In this document: positions 18,147 through 28,399 of the stretch, one piece after another
How positions within the stretch are numbered: position 1 is the stretch's first letter
Layout: each line of letters begins with the position of its first letter
Source of the DNA: Stenotrophomonas nematodicola
GTDB lineage: Bacteria; Pseudomonadota; Gammaproteobacteria; Xanthomonadales; Xanthomonadaceae
DNA: 64,000 nt
Direction of reading: 5' to 3'
Assembly (NCBI RefSeq): GCF_009467805.1
Contig: NZ_WIAY01000001.1
Location: 500,982 to 564,981, forward strand
Translations under genes and position numbers: made by a program
The notes under the pieces: generated by a model
Databases searched by the model: none
Told to the model about the DNA's origin: nothing
The model's input: only the letters and a program-made list of their open reading frames with translations

Positions 18147-19199
18147 TCACGCAACGGCGCGGCCGCGCCGTGCGTCGTGCCACACCGCCGCGCCGAGCAT
18201 GCCCAGCTCGCCGTGGTCCACCCGCCACACCGGCACCTGCGCCAGCACACCGCTCATCACCCCCTTCGACAGGAAGCGCGCGCGGAAGTCACCGGCATGC
18301 AGGAAGGTGGCGATGCGGGTGGGAATGCCGCCGGCCAGGTACACCGAACGCGCGCCGAAGGTGATCGCCAGATCACCGGCCAGACTGCCCAGCCACGCGC
18401 TGAACACCTGCAGCGTTTCCACCGCCAGTGCGTCGTCGCCGGCCTGCGCGGCGGCGATCAGGTCTTCGGTGGTCTGCCAACGCGGCGTCACGCCGCGGAT
18501 GCCGCACAGACACGGGTACAGGTTCATCAGGCCGCTGCCGGACAGGATCCGCTCCTGGTCCACATGCGCCCAGCGCTGCTGCATCTGGCGCAGGATCTCC
18601 AGTTCCAGCGCATTGCCGGCGGTGAGCGCGGCGTGCCCTGCTTCGCTGGCCAGCACCGGCTGGTCGCCGCCCTGGAAGCGCAGTGCCGCACCCAGCCCGG
18701 TGCCGGGGCCGAGCACCAGCGCCGGCCAAGGCGAGGCGACGACCGGCTCGCCGTTGAGCGCCACCAGGGTGTCCGGCTGCACGTGCGGAATGGCGTAGGC
18801 CACCGCTTCGAAATCGTTGATCAGCGCCAGCGAGCGCAGACCGGCCTCGGCCCGCGTGGCCGCCACCGATACAGGCCAGGCCAGGTTGGTGTTGACCAGG
18901 TGGTCGCCTTCCAGCAGCCCGGCGATCGCCACGACGGCGGTGTCGACCGGACGCAGGGCGGCGCGCGTGAAGTCGGCCAGGATCGCCGCCAGGCTGGCGT
19001 AATCGGCACAGCGGTACTGCCGCAGCCCGCTCAGGCGCGGCGGCAGACCCGCCTGCACCTCGGCAAGCCCGAGGCGTGCGAACGTGCCGCCGACATCGGC
19101 AACGATGATCGGATCATGGCGCATGGCCGGACCGGGCGTCGCACGGGACGAATCGGAAGGGAGCGGGACATGCCCGGAAAACGGTGCCGCAACGCTCAC
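18147..19199 (-). CDS. Glucokinase (Glk family)
   Basis: ATP-dependent hexokinase of the bacterial Glk (non-ROK) family: IIVADVGGTFARLGLAEV is the phosphate-1 loop, LALINDFEAVAYAI and ALVLGPGTGLGAAL follow, and SEAGHAALTAG is conserved. The GTG at 19199 gives 350 residues and has AAGG seven bases upstream; the ATG at 19124 gives 325 residues, closer to family length, but lacks a ribosome binding site. Neighbouring glycan genes suggest it phosphorylates glucose or another hexose released in the pathway. A variant of the locus operator lies 15 bases upstream. Confidence 0.88.
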   Translation of the reverse strand: MSVAAPFSGHVPLPSDSSRATPGPAMRHDPIIVADVGGTFARLGLAEVQAGLPPRLSGLRQYRCADYASLAAILADFTRAALRPVDTAVVAIAGLLEGDHLVNTNLAWPVSVAATRAEAGLRSLALINDFEAVAYAIPHVQPDTLVALNGEPVVASPWPALVLGPGTGLGAALRFQGGDQPVLASEAGHAALTAGNALELEILRQMQQRWAHVDQERILSGSGLMNLYPCLCGIRGVTPRWQTTEDLIAAAQAGDDALAVETLQVFSAWLGSLAGDLAITFGARSVYLAGGIPTRIATFLHAGDFRARFLSKGVMSGVLAQVPVWRVDHGELGMLGAAVWHDARRGRAVA

Positions 19200-19213
19200 T
19201 CGCAGGCCTTGGC

Positions 19214-19227
19214 TGGGATCGAATCAA
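19214..19227. promoter_or_regulatory. Weaker copy of the locus operator before glucokinase
   Basis: TGGGATCGAATCAA matches the consensus TTAGATCGATTCAA at 11 of 14 positions, and it lies in the 97-base gap ahead of the glucokinase gene. It could bring glk, the asparaginase and cutC under the same LacI regulator. Confidence 0.45.
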
Positions 19228-19296
19228 TCCGGGCGATTTTCGGCGATCGCCCGGGGTTTGCAAAGCGGCGCCTGCCGTACAGGGGCGTATGCCAGC

Positions 19297-20895
19297 TCAG
19301 GGCGAGGCGACCTGCAGGCGATAGGTGGTGCTGGCGGTGGCGGTGGGGCCATCGCCGTGCACCGCGCGCACCTCGACTTTGTGCGCGCCGGCCGCCAGGT
19401 CGGTAGGCAGCGCCCCGCGCCACAGGTGCGGCGAGGGCGTGGCCTCCGGCGAGCGGTCGAAGCCGCGCAGACGTTCGGCGGTGTCGTCGGCGACATTCTC
19501 TTCCAGCAGGCGCGGGTCCGCCTGCACCACGCGCTTCATCGGCTGCCACGCGCCGTCATCGACGCGGTATTCGACCAGGGTGTCGTCCTGGCCCATGAAC
19601 ACATTGGCGTAAACGCCCCAGGCCGGATATGCGCCCTTGCGCAGCACGCGCGGCGCATGCAGCGCGATCTGGTAGTCATCCGGCGCACGCGCCACGTAGT
19701 AGCGCAGGGCATAGTCGCCAGCCGGCTTGACCGACAGCACGGCGTAGCCGTTCGGGGTGCCATCGCTCATGGTCGCGTCGGGGATGCCGTTGCTGTCTTT
19801 GACCCCCGACCAGAACGCACCGCAGGCCGCACCGACGTTGTACTCGTGCAGGGGCTTGGCGCCCTGCCAGCCCTCGGCGGCGCTGTGGTAATAGTGCCGC
19901 TGGGTGTGGCTGTGGCCGCTCAGCACCAGCACGTTGGGGAAGTCCTTGAGCAGCGCGAACAGGCGCTTGCGGTCGGCGTGGCGGAAGGTCTCGCGGCCCG
20001 GTTCGGCATCGAACAGCGGGATGTGCATGCCCAGAACGACCAGGCGGTCGCGCGGCAGGCCCTTGAGGTAGTTGCCGAGGAAGGTGAACTGGTCCGCGCG
20101 CAGGCCGCCGATGTACTTCGGCCGCGCGGTGGGGTCGTAGACCACGTCGTCGAGGAACACGAAACTGGCGCCGCCCTCTTCCACCGCGTAGGTGTCCGGC
20201 CCGTACACCGCGCGCCAGCTGTCCAGCGAATGGCGGTCGTCGCCGGCGTCCATGTCCAGGTCGTGGTTGCCCGGCACGTGGAACCACGGCACCTGCAGCT
20301 GCGCGGTGACCTTGTTGATGGCCGGGTACAGCGACAGGTCGTCGTTGACGATGTCGCCCAGCGTGGTGCCCAGCCGCGCCGGGTGCTTGCCGACGATCGG
20401 CTCGACGATGGCGCGCTGGTAATACCCGATGTCCTGGCGGCTGGCGGTCTGCGAGTCGGAGAACACCAGCATCTCGAAGCCATCGCGGGCCGAGGCGGCG
20501 TCCTCGACCGGCTCCAGCGCGAAATCCCAGTGGCGGGTGCCGGCGCCGGTGGCGGCGATGCCGTCGTACTTCAGCCTGGGCGAGCCCTGTGGCGCGTAGT
20601 GACGCCAGTAACCCGGCAGGCCGTTGGACGCCGCCGGGAACCGGTATTCATCCGGTTTGATCACGAAGACCGTCTGGCCGTCGCGCACCGGCAACGCATA
20701 GCTTCCGTCGGCGGCGGTCCGCACGATGGTCTCGCCGTTGGATACCTGCACGCCGGCCAGGCCCGGATCGGTGGGGCCGCGCCCCGGCTTGCCGTCGCGC
20801 TCCTGATAGACCTTGCCGGTCACGGTCACCTCGGCAGCCCAGGCAGGGGCGGTCGTCAACAGCAGGCAGGCCAGCCAGACAGCAGTGCGGGTCAT
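19297..20895 (-). CDS. Exported calcineurin-like metallophosphoesterase
   Basis: A 532-residue secreted phosphoesterase with signal peptide (AVWLACLLLTTAPAWA), an N-terminal Ig/carboxypeptidase-regulatory-like domain (residues 22-90), the metallophosphoesterase core and a C-terminal beta domain. Metal-binding motifs visible: MLVFSDSQ, LGDIVNDD, HVPGNHDLDMDAGD, GMHIPLF, and SGHSHTQRHYYH. This three-domain layout is common in glycan loci of Bacteroidetes and Xanthomonads. The substrate is not known; a phosphorylated glycan is one possibility. It lies 97 bases upstream of the glucokinase gene. Confidence 0.87.
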   Translation of the reverse strand: MTRTAVWLACLLLTTAPAWAAEVTVTGKVYQERDGKPGRGPTDPGLAGVQVSNGETIVRTAADGSYALPVRDGQTVFVIKPDEYRFPAASNGLPGYWRHYAPQGSPRLKYDGIAATGAGTRHWDFALEPVEDAASARDGFEMLVFSDSQTASRQDIGYYQRAIVEPIVGKHPARLGTTLGDIVNDDLSLYPAINKVTAQLQVPWFHVPGNHDLDMDAGDDRHSLDSWRAVYGPDTYAVEEGGASFVFLDDVVYDPTARPKYIGGLRADQFTFLGNYLKGLPRDRLVVLGMHIPLFDAEPGRETFRHADRKRLFALLKDFPNVLVLSGHSHTQRHYYHSAAEGWQGAKPLHEYNVGAACGAFWSGVKDSNGIPDATMSDGTPNGYAVLSVKPAGDYALRYYVARAPDDYQIALHAPRVLRKGAYPAWGVYANVFMGQDDTLVEYRVDDGAWQPMKRVVQADPRLLEENVADDTAERLRGFDRSPEATPSPHLWRGALPTDLAAGAHKVEVRAVHGDGPTATASTTYRLQVASP

Positions 20896-20948
20896 CGAGG
20901 GGGTTCCGTTCGGGGTGGGCGATTGTAAAGCCGCACATCATCCCCCGC

Positions 20949-20976
20949 GGTGCGTTTCACCAACGTTAAACGCACC
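20949..20976 (-). terminator. Inverted repeat after the histidine operon
   Basis: GGTGCGTTT and AAACGCACC form a perfect 9-bp stem around a 10-base loop, 10 bases beyond the hisIE stop codon. There is no T-tract on the minus-strand side, so it may be a weak terminator, an mRNA 3' end stabiliser, or a regulatory site for the metallophosphoesterase gene. Confidence 0.5.
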
Positions 20977-20986
20977 GGTTCAACGC

Positions 20987-21610
20987 TCAGGCGGCGTGCC
21001 GTGCGGCCAGTACCGCCACCGCATCCTCCAGCCCGAGTCCCCGCGCACGCAGCAGCACGGTGAGGTGGAACAGCAGGTCCGCCGATTCGCCGAGCAGCGC
21101 CGCATCGTCCTGCACCACACCTGCCAGCGCGGTTTCCACGCCCTCCTCGCCCACCTTCTGGGCAATGCGACGGGTGCCTGCCTCGAACAGCGAGGTGGTG
21201 TAGCTGCCGGCCGGACGGTCCTGCGCGCGCTGCCGCACCAGCGCATCCAGCCGCCCGAGGAAGCTGCCGGGCGCCTGCGCGAAGCAGCTTTCGGCGCCGG
21301 TATGGCAGGTCGGTCCCGCCGGGCGTGCACTGACCAGCAGGCTGTCACTGTCGCAGTCCACCCGCACGGCCGTCACCGCCAGCACGTTGCCGGACGACTC
21401 GCCCTTGGTCCACAGCCGCTGCCGGCTGCGGCTGTAGAAGGTCATGTGGCCGGTCACCAGGGTGAGCTCCAGCGATTCGGCATTGGCATAGCCGAGCATC
21501 AGCACGGCCAGCGTATCGGCGTCCTGCACCACCACCGGCAGCAGGCCGTCGCCCTTGGCCCAATCCAGTGCAGCCAGCGCCTCGCGGGAGGGGAATACGT
21601 CAATAGACAT
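20987..21610 (-). CDS. hisIE: Bifunctional phosphoribosyl-AMP cyclohydrolase / phosphoribosyl-ATP pyrophosphatase
   Basis: Catalyses steps 2 and 3 of histidine synthesis. In 207 residues the HisI domain comes first ([38 protein letters not shown], then CHTGAESCF with the zinc cysteines) and the HisE domain last ([34 protein letters not shown]). The ATG at 21610 is chosen because the protein then starts [17 protein letters not shown] and overlaps hisF by 11 bases. It is the last gene of the operon. Confidence 0.96.
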   Translation of the reverse strand: MSIDVFPSREALAALDWAKGDGLLPVVVQDADTLAVLMLGYANAESLELTLVTGHMTFYSRSRQRLWTKGESSGNVLAVTAVRVDCDSDSLLVSARPAGPTCHTGAESCFAQAPGSFLGRLDALVRQRAQDRPAGSYTTSLFEAGTRRIAQKVGEEGVETALAGVVQDDAALLGESADLLFHLTVLLRARGLGLEDAVAVLAARHAA

Positions 21611-22376
21611 CACGGACCTCGATCTGCTGCTCGCGCAGGAACTGCTTGAGTGCGGGAATGGCAATGGCGCCACTGTGGAACACGCTGGCGGCCAACGCAC
21701 CGTCGACGTCGGCCTGGTCGAACACGTCAGCGAAGTGCTGCATGTCCCCGGCGCCGCCGGACGCGATCAGCGGCACCTGACACAACGCGCGTGCCTGGCG
21801 AAGCTGGGCCACGTCGTAGCCGCGGCGCACGCCATCGCTGTCCATGCAGTTCAGCACGATCTCGCCGGCACCGCGGCGCTGTGCCTCCACCAGCCAGTCC
21901 AGCGTGCGCATCGGCACTGCCTGGGTCTTGTCGGGGTCGCCGCTGAAACGGCGCACCCGCCATTGGCCATCAGGCTCGCGGACCGAATCGATGCCGACCA
22001 CCACGCACTGCACGCCGAAGGCGTCGGCCAGTTCCTCGATCAATGCCGGGCGCCCGAGCGCCGGCGAATTGATCGATATCTTGTCGGCGCCGGCATACAG
22101 CACGCGGCGGGCGGTCTCCACGTCGCTGATGCCACCGGCGACGCAGAACGGAATGTCGATCAGACGTGCAATGCGCTCGATCCAGCCCACATCGACCGCA
22201 CGGCCCTCCGGGCTGGCCCCGATATCGTAGAACACCAGCTCGTCAGCGCCCTGGTCGCGGTAGCGCAGGGCCAGCTCGGCGATGTCGCCCATGTCCACGT
22301 GATCGCGGAAGCGTACGCCCTTGACCACGCGGCCGTCGCGCACGTCCAGGCAGGGAATCAGCCGGCGGCTCAGCAT
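21600..22376 (-). CDS. hisF: Imidazole glycerol phosphate synthase cyclase subunit
   Basis: HisF takes ammonia from HisH to close the imidazole ring, yielding IGP and AICAR. The 258-residue TIM barrel starts [23 protein letters not shown], with the first catalytic Asp in CLDV and the second in the [14 protein letters not shown] segment. It overlaps hisA by seven bases and hisIE by eleven. Confidence 0.97.
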   Translation of the reverse strand: MLSRRLIPCLDVRDGRVVKGVRFRDHVDMGDIAELALRYRDQGADELVFYDIGASPEGRAVDVGWIERIARLIDIPFCVAGGISDVETARRVLYAGADKISINSPALGRPALIEELADAFGVQCVVVGIDSVREPDGQWRVRRFSGDPDKTQAVPMRTLDWLVEAQRRGAGEIVLNCMDSDGVRRGYDVAQLRQARALCQVPLIASGGAGDMQHFADVFDQADVDGALAASVFHSGAIAIPALKQFLREQQIEVRDVY

Positions 22377-23104
22377 GCCAGCGCCTCCGCCAGGCTCATG
22401 CGCCCTTCCAGCAGCGCCTTGCCCAGGATCGCGCCACCGCATCCCACCACCTTGGCCTCGGCAACATCGGCGGCGCTGCGCACGCCGCCGGAGGCCTGCA
22501 CGGCCACGCCGGGCAGCAGCGTCGACAGGTGCCGGTACAGCGCGATGTTCGGCCCGGACAACATGCCGTCCCGGGCGATGTCGGTGCACAGCAGGTGGCG
22601 CATGCCGGCCTGCGCATAGCGCTGGGCCAGTGCATCCAGGGTCACGTCGGCGGTCTCGGTCCAGCCGTGCACCGGCAGCAGCCAGCGGCCGTCGTCGGCC
22701 TGCCGGGCATCGAGTGCGATCGTCAGCCGCTCCGCGCCGAACTCACGGAGCCAGCCGATCACCGTATCCGGTTGGCGTACCGACACGGAGCCGACCACCA
22801 CGCGGGCAGCGCCCGCCTGCAGGAGGCGCGCGACATCCTCGCGCGAGCGCACGCCCCCGCCGGTCTGCACCTTCAGCCCGGTCTGCGCGGTGATCGCCGT
22901 GAGCAGGGGCGAGAGGGTGTAGCCGCCGGCACGGGCGGCGTCGAGGTCGACCAGGTGCATCCAGCTCGCGCCGGCGTCCGCAAAGACCTGCGCGCGCGGC
23001 AGCGGGTCGTCGCCATAGGTGGTCTGCCGGGTGTAATCCCCCTGCAGCAGGCGCACCACGCGGCCGTCGCGGATGTCCAGTGCGGGATAGACGATGAAAC
23101 TCAT
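22370..23104 (-). CDS. hisA: ProFAR isomerase
   Basis: Isomerises N'-ProFAR to PRFAR, step 4 of the pathway. The 244-residue TIM barrel begins [24 protein letters not shown] with the catalytic Asp in ALDIRDG and repeats the half-barrel phosphate-binding sequence [19 protein letters not shown] and [12 protein letters not shown]. It overlaps hisH by four bases. Confidence 0.97.
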   Translation of the reverse strand: MSFIVYPALDIRDGRVVRLLQGDYTRQTTYGDDPLPRAQVFADAGASWMHLVDLDAARAGGYTLSPLLTAITAQTGLKVQTGGGVRSREDVARLLQAGAARVVVGSVSVRQPDTVIGWLREFGAERLTIALDARQADDGRWLLPVHGWTETADVTLDALAQRYAQAGMRHLLCTDIARDGMLSGPNIALYRHLSTLLPGVAVQASGGVRSAADVAEAKVVGCGGAILGKALLEGRMSLAEALAC

Positions 23105-23703
23105 GGGGAGGCGTTCTCGATGAAGTTGCGCAGGATCCGGGCACCGGTGGCGGCCGACCGCTCGGGATGGAACTGCGCGCCGCTGTGGCGGCCGCGCTGC
23201 ACCACCGCCGCGAACAGGCCGCCGTGGTCGCATGCTGCCACGGTGTGTTCGTTCAATGGCGCGGCGTAGCTGTGCACGAAGTAGGCACTGGCACGATCGG
23301 CCACGCCGTGCATCAGCGGCGCATCGCGCAGCGGCAGCAGGCGGTTCCAGCCCATGTGCGGCACCCGGATCCCGGTGGCCGGATGCAGGTGGCGGACGAC
23401 GCCGGGCAGCAGCCCGAGGCACTCGACATGACCTTCTTCGGAGCCTTCAAACAACAGCTGCATGCCCAGGCAGATGCCCAGCAACGGCACCTCCAGTTCA
23501 CGCAGGGGTTGCACCAGCCCCTGCGCATGCAGGCGCGCCATGCCATGCGGCGCGGCACCCACACCGGGCAGAATCACCCGCGACACGCCGCGCAGGCCGG
23601 CCGCGTCGCGCACCAGTCGCACGCGCGCGCCAAGCCGTTCCAGCGCATAACGGACCGAGCCGAGATTGGCGCCGCCGGCATCGATCAGGGCGATTTCGCT
23701 CAC
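23101..23703 (-). CDS. hisH: Imidazole glycerol phosphate synthase glutaminase subunit
   Basis: Class I glutamine amidotransferase that feeds ammonia to HisF. The 200-residue protein has the oxyanion segment LPGVGA, nucleophile Cys in [18 protein letters not shown] and the His/Glu pair in GAQFHPERS. It starts at a GTG (23703) inside a GTGA overlap with the hisB stop, the only start that gives the conserved opening [16 protein letters not shown]. Confidence 0.96.
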   Translation of the reverse strand: MSEIALIDAGGANLGSVRYALERLGARVRLVRDAAGLRGVSRVILPGVGAAPHGMARLHAQGLVQPLRELEVPLLGICLGMQLLFEGSEEGHVECLGLLPGVVRHLHPATGIRVPHMGWNRLLPLRDAPLMHGVADRASAYFVHSYAAPLNEHTVAACDHGGLFAAVVQRGRHSGAQFHPERSAATGARILRNFIENASP

Positions 23704-24773
23704 AGCGCCCCCTTGGTACTGGGCATCGCGCTGCCCTGCCGTGGCAAGGCCTGGCGAAGGGCGCGCGCAAGTACTTTGAAGCACGCCTCGACTTTGTGGT
23801 GGTCGTTGTCGCCTTGCACGCGGAGGTTGAGGTTGAGCCCGGCCGCGTCGCACAGCGAGCGGAAGAAGTGGGGTACCAGCTCGGTGGGCATGTCGCCCAC
23901 ACGTTCGCGCTTGAAATCGCCCTCGAACACGAAGTACGGCCGGCCGCTGAAATCCAGCGCGGCGCTGGCCAGGGTCTCGTCCATCGGCAGGGTAAAGCCA
24001 TAGCGGCCGATGCCGCGCTTGTCGCCCAGCGCCTCGCGCAGGGCCTGGCCCAGGGCCAGACCGGTGTCCTCGATGGTGTGGTGCTCGTCGATATGCAGGT
24101 CACCCTCGGCGTGCACGGTCAGCGCGAACCCGCCGTGCTTGCCGATCTGCTCCAGCATATGGTCGAAGAACGGCAGACCGGTATGGATCTGCGGTTCGGC
24201 GACGCGGTCCAGATCGACCTCGACGCGGATGCGGGTTTCCCTGGTAGTGCGCTGCACTGTCGCCCGGCGTGGCGCGTCGGCCAGCTCGTGCGCAATGCCG
24301 TTCCAGTCCCACTCGCCGCCGAACTGTGCGGTGCGCAGCTGGAAACCGCGGATGTTCATGTTCTGCGCGAACTGGATGTCGGTGGGGCGGTCGCCGACCA
24401 TCGCCGAGCGCGCCCAGTCGATGCTGCGGTCCTGCAGATAGGGCAGCATCAGGCCGATGCCGGGCTTGCGCGTCGGCGCATTGTCGTGCGGCCAGGTGCC
24501 ATCGATGAGCACGTCACGGAACACGATGCCCTGGCTGGCGAAGATCTGCAGCATCAGGTCGTTGGGGCCGTCGAAGCTGGCCTGGGGATAATCTTCGCTG
24601 CCCAGCCCGTCCTGATTGCTGACGATCACGAACTGATAGCCGGCGTCACGCAGTTTGAGCATCGCCGGGATCACATCGCGGACGAAGCGCAGCTTCTCGT
24701 AGGCATCGATCTGGAAATCGGCTGGCTCCTCGATCAGGGTACCGTCGCGGTCGACAAACAGAATCGGGGTCAT
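23700..24773 (-). CDS. hisB: Bifunctional histidinol-phosphatase / imidazole glycerol phosphate dehydratase
   Basis: The 357-residue fusion has an N-terminal HAD phosphatase ([14 protein letters not shown], nucleophile Asp near residue 9) and a C-terminal IGP dehydratase ([39 protein letters not shown], with metal-binding histidines). This two-domain form is the enterobacterial/xanthomonad type. It overlaps hisC and hisH by four bases each. Confidence 0.97.
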   Translation of the reverse strand: MTPILFVDRDGTLIEEPADFQIDAYEKLRFVRDVIPAMLKLRDAGYQFVIVSNQDGLGSEDYPQASFDGPNDLMLQIFASQGIVFRDVLIDGTWPHDNAPTRKPGIGLMLPYLQDRSIDWARSAMVGDRPTDIQFAQNMNIRGFQLRTAQFGGEWDWNGIAHELADAPRRATVQRTTRETRIRVEVDLDRVAEPQIHTGLPFFDHMLEQIGKHGGFALTVHAEGDLHIDEHHTIEDTGLALGQALREALGDKRGIGRYGFTLPMDETLASAALDFSGRPYFVFEGDFKRERVGDMPTELVPHFFRSLCDAAGLNLNLRVQGDNDHHKVEACFKVLARALRQALPRQGSAMPSTKGAL

Positions 24774-25858
24774 GCGGCAGCCCTCCGGGCAATCAGGGCG
24801 GCAAGCACGCGGTCGTTCTGCTCCGGGCTGCCAATGGTGATGCGCAGCGCATCGCCGAGCTGGGGCGCGGCACGCTGGTCGCGCACCACCACACCGGCGG
24901 CGAGCAGCGCATCGAACGCAACCTGTGCATCGGCAAAGCGCACGAGCAGGTAGTTGCCCTGCGAGGGGTACACGCGCACCACGCCGGGCAGCACGGCCAG
25001 GCCAGCCTGCAGACGCGCGCGTTCGGCCTTGACCTGTGCGATGCGCTGGCCGGTGACGGCCAGGGATTCCGGCTCAAGACCGGCCAATGCCAGATCCGCA
25101 CAGGGGGCCGGCACCGGGTAAGGCGCCTGGCAGCGGCGCAGCAGCTGGATCAGCGCGGCATCGGCGATCAGGCTGCCGATGCGGGCGGCCGCCAGCGCGT
25201 GCGCCTTGGACAGCGTCCGCAGCACGGCGATGTTGTCGTGGCGGCTCAACAGCGTCGTGGCAGACGGCTGCTCCGCATACTCGCCATAGGCCTCGTCCAC
25301 CACCACCAATGCTCTGCTCTGCAGCGCCGTCGCGACACGCTCGATCTCGGCCAGCGCGATCGTGCTGCCGGCCGGGTTGGATGGCGAACACAGGAACACC
25401 AGCTTGGCGTTGCCGCCCAATGCGGCAGCGATCACCGCGTCGATGTCGGCGTCCAGCGCGTCGCCGCGGTCAATCAGCGGCACTTCGACCAGCGGCGCCT
25501 TCTGCAGCCGCGCGCACACCGCGTACATGCCGAACACCGGCGGGGTGGTCACCACCGCGTCGCGGCCCGGCTCGCACAGGGCACGCACCAGCAGATCGAT
25601 GGCTTCGTCGCTGCCGCGCCCGATCAGCAACTGCTCGGGCGCGCAGCCATACAGAGCGGCCAGCCGCTCGCGCAATGCCGCCGGCTGCGGGTCCGGATAG
25701 CGCCGCGCGCCACCGGCCACGTCGGCCGGGTTGGCCCACGCCGATTCGTTGGCGTTGAGCCACACATCGCCCACCAGCGCACTGCTGCGTGCCGACGAGT
25801 AGCCCGCAAACGCCTGCAGATCGTCGCGCACCAGCGACAGGATGGAGGCAGCGTTCAT
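24770..25858 (-). CDS. hisC: Histidinol-phosphate aminotransferase
   Basis: PLP-dependent class I/II aminotransferase making histidinol phosphate from imidazole acetol phosphate and glutamate. The 362-residue protein shows [41 protein letters not shown], and the PLP-lysine segment [17 protein letters not shown]. The ATG at 25858 overlaps the hisD stop by four bases; the in-frame extension upstream is only hisD sequence. Confidence 0.96.
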   Translation of the reverse strand: MNAASILSLVRDDLQAFAGYSSARSSALVGDVWLNANESAWANPADVAGGARRYPDPQPAALRERLAALYGCAPEQLLIGRGSDEAIDLLVRALCEPGRDAVVTTPPVFGMYAVCARLQKAPLVEVPLIDRGDALDADIDAVIAAALGGNAKLVFLCSPSNPAGSTIALAEIERVATALQSRALVVVDEAYGEYAEQPSATTLLSRHDNIAVLRTLSKAHALAAARIGSLIADAALIQLLRRCQAPYPVPAPCADLALAGLEPESLAVTGQRIAQVKAERARLQAGLAVLPGVVRVYPSQGNYLLVRFADAQVAFDALLAAGVVVRDQRAAPQLGDALRITIGSPEQNDRVLAALIARRAAA

Positions 25859-27150
25859 GCGGCCGCCTCCATGCGCAGCGTCACCGCGTTCTCGTGCGCG
25901 TCCAGGCCTTCGGCGCGGGCAAGGATGCGCGCGCATTCGCCGATCGCGGCGATGCCCGCAGGCGTGGCCGACTGCACGCTGATCAGGTTCTGGAAGCTGG
26001 CCACGCTCACGCCGCTGTAGGCACGCGCGGCACCGGCGGTGGGCAGCACGTGGTTGGTGCCGCTGCAGTAGTCGCCCAGCGCTTCGGGGGTGTAGTCGCC
26101 GAGGAACACCGAGCCGGCCGCCTCGACCTTGTCCAGCCAGGCACGTGGTTCGCGCAGCGCCAGGATCAGGTGTTCGGGCGCGTAACGGTTGCTGATCTCG
26201 AAGGCCTGCGCCAGGGACTCCACCTGGATCAGGCGCGATGCCTGCAATGCCTGCACCGCGATCGACGCGCGCGAGAGGCGGCCGAGCTGGTCGTCGACGG
26301 CCGCCGCCACCCTGGCGAGCATGGCCGGATCATCGGTGAGCAGCAGCACCTGCGAATCCGGGCCGTGCTCGGCCTGCGAAAGCAGGTCTGCGGCGACGAA
26401 TGCGGGGTTGGCGCCGGCATCGGCGATCACCAGCACTTCAGAGGGACCGGCGGGCATGTCGATGGCCGCCGCGCCGTCCTGCGCCACCTGCTGTTTGGCC
26501 TCGGTGACGAAACTGTTGCCCGGCCCGAACAGCTTGTCGCAGGCCGGTACACTCTCGGTGCCGTAGGCCATTGCGGCGATGGCCTGTGCGCCGCCGAGCG
26601 TGAACACGCGGTGCACCCCGGTCAGGCGCGCGGCCACCAGCACTGCCGGATCGGCGCTGCCGTCGCTGCGCGGCGGCGTACACAGCACCACTTCGCGGCA
26701 CCCGGCCAACCGCGCCGGCACACCCAGCATCAGCGCGGTGGACGGCAACGGCGCGCTGCCGGCCGGCACGTACAGGCCGACCCGGCCAATCGGCCGCACC
26801 ACGCGCTCGCAGCGCACCCCGGGAGCGGTATCCACCGCATAGCCCTGGCTCATGCCGGCCTGGTGGAACATCGCGATGCGTGCGGCGGCCTCGCTCATCG
26901 CCTTGCGCAGGTCGGCCGACACCGCCCGCTCGGCGGCGGCGAACTCGGCCTCGCCGACCTCGAAGGTTGCCGGGGCTACGCCATCGAAGCGCAGGCTGAT
27001 TTCGCGCAGCGCCGTATCGCCGTCGGCGCGTACCGCCGCGATCAGCGACGCCACCGATTCACGGGTGCGTGCCGCTACGGCCTGCACGGGGCGCTGCAGC
27101 GCCTGCGCCTGGGCATCGGCATCCAATTGGGACCATTGCAGACGATTCAT
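25855..27150 (-). CDS. hisD: Histidinol dehydrogenase
   Basis: Zinc- and NAD-dependent oxidation of histidinol to histidine, the last two steps. The 431-residue protein has the [20 protein letters not shown] segment, [28 protein letters not shown] with the zinc/catalytic His, and [18 protein letters not shown]. The ATG at 27150 is the start giving the normal N-terminus ([10 protein letters not shown]). It overlaps hisG and hisC by four bases each. Confidence 0.97.
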   Translation of the reverse strand: MNRLQWSQLDADAQAQALQRPVQAVAARTRESVASLIAAVRADGDTALREISLRFDGVAPATFEVGEAEFAAAERAVSADLRKAMSEAAARIAMFHQAGMSQGYAVDTAPGVRCERVVRPIGRVGLYVPAGSAPLPSTALMLGVPARLAGCREVVLCTPPRSDGSADPAVLVAARLTGVHRVFTLGGAQAIAAMAYGTESVPACDKLFGPGNSFVTEAKQQVAQDGAAAIDMPAGPSEVLVIADAGANPAFVAADLLSQAEHGPDSQVLLLTDDPAMLARVAAAVDDQLGRLSRASIAVQALQASRLIQVESLAQAFEISNRYAPEHLILALREPRAWLDKVEAAGSVFLGDYTPEALGDYCSGTNHVLPTAGAARAYSGVSVASFQNLISVQSATPAGIAAIGECARILARAEGLDAHENAVTLRMEAAA

Positions 27151-28058
27151 GCCAGCGACCGCTCCACGCTCAACACCATCAACCCCTGGGCGCCAGCGCG
27201 CTCCAGCTCCTCCAGCCGCTGCCAGGTCAACGCACCGTGGCACATGGTCTGCAGGCGCAGGTGTCCACCGTCGTCGGGCAGGTGCACCAGCGGATCGGCA
27301 TCGGGCAGCAGCCGGCTCAGCTCGGACACGCGGTCGCGTGCGGCGCGGAACATCAGCAGCTTGCTGTCCTGCACGTTGACCACTGCATCGAGCCGGCGCA
27401 GCAGCATTGCCATCAGGCCGGCGCGCGCGTCGTCGGGTGTCCGCACCGGACCGGCCAGCACCGCCTCGCTGTCCAGCAGCGTTTCCACCGGCGTCAGCTG
27501 GTTGGCGGCCAACGTCGCGCCGCTGGAGACCAGGTCGCAGATCAGGTCGGCCGTGCCGAGGCGCGGGGCGATCTCGACCGAGCCGGACAGCTCCACCACC
27601 TGCGCGTCGATGCCGCGCGCCTCCAGCCAGTCGGCCAGGATCGCCGGATAGCTGGTGGCGATGCGCTTGCCGGCCAGCGTGGCCACGCCCTGCCACTCCC
27701 ATTCCTCCGGCACGGCGAGCATCAGCCGGCACTGGCCGAAGTTGAGCCCGCGCAGGGCCTGATAAGCCTGCGGCAACCCGATCCGGCGACGGGCGGCGCC
27801 CTGCTCGTCCAGTTCGTTGCGGCCGACGATGCCGAAATCGCAGACGCCGTCAGCGATCAGGCCGGGAATGTCGTCGTCGCGCACCAGCAGCAGGTCCACC
27901 GGCAGCGATTCGCCATAGCAGAACAGCTTGTCACGGCTCTGCCGCCAGCTCAGCCCGCAGGCGGTCAGGAGGCTGCGGGCAGGCTCGGCCAGCCGCCCGT
28001 TCTTCTGGATGGCAATACGCAGCCGGTCGCGTGCCGGGGCAGTCTGGGTTGCACTCAT
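27147..28058 (-). CDS. hisG: ATP phosphoribosyltransferase
   Basis: First, committed enzyme of histidine synthesis, feedback-inhibited by histidine. The 303-residue protein is the long form with the C-terminal regulatory domain ([17 protein letters not shown] to the end), so no HisZ partner is needed. Catalytic-domain landmarks are [19 protein letters not shown] and [22 protein letters not shown]. It starts 11 bases after the yerC-like regulator gene. Confidence 0.96.
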   Translation of the reverse strand: MSATQTAPARDRLRIAIQKNGRLAEPARSLLTACGLSWRQSRDKLFCYGESLPVDLLLVRDDDIPGLIADGVCDFGIVGRNELDEQGAARRRIGLPQAYQALRGLNFGQCRLMLAVPEEWEWQGVATLAGKRIATSYPAILADWLEARGIDAQVVELSGSVEIAPRLGTADLICDLVSSGATLAANQLTPVETLLDSEAVLAGPVRTPDDARAGLMAMLLRRLDAVVNVQDSKLLMFRAARDRVSELSRLLPDADPLVHLPDDGGHLRLQTMCHGALTWQRLEELERAGAQGLMVLSVERSLA

Positions 28059-28069
28059 GGGGAGGGTCT

Positions 28070-28390
28070 CTACGTGGATTCGGAGGTGGACGCAGTGGCG
28101 GCAACGGCAGCGGCATAGCCGCCGTGTCCATGCTCCAGCGAACGCGCGACACGGCCGGTGGTGGTCACGCTGACGCCTGTCAGTTCATGGATTTCGCGAT
28201 ACGGCACGCCCTGCTGCAGCAGCGGCACCACCTTCCAGCGGTCCGACAGCGCCTCCAGTTCGGCCGGGGTGCACAGGTCGCGCAGGAACGCGGTCACCTG
28301 TGCCGGACTGGACAGCGCAGCGAACGCGCGGGCCAGCGCCGACAGGTCGGCCTGGGCATCTTTTTCACGGGGGATAGGGCGTAGTTTCAT
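28070..28390 (-). CDS. TrpR-like (YerC/YecD family) regulator at the head of the his operon
   Basis: A 106-residue HTH protein of the TrpR superfamily, YerC/YecD branch: [54 protein letters not shown] contains the recognition helix. It lies 11 bases before hisG on the same strand, so it is probably the first gene of the operon and its autoregulated repressor. No ribosome binding site precedes the ATG, and the predicted transcription start is only about three bases upstream, so the mRNA may be leaderless. Effector (histidine or another signal) is unknown. Confidence 0.88.
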   Translation of the reverse strand: MKLRPIPREKDAQADLSALARAFAALSSPAQVTAFLRDLCTPAELEALSDRWKVVPLLQQGVPYREIHELTGVSVTTTGRVARSLEHGHGGYAAAVAATASTSEST

Positions 28391-28399
28391 CGTATGAAT

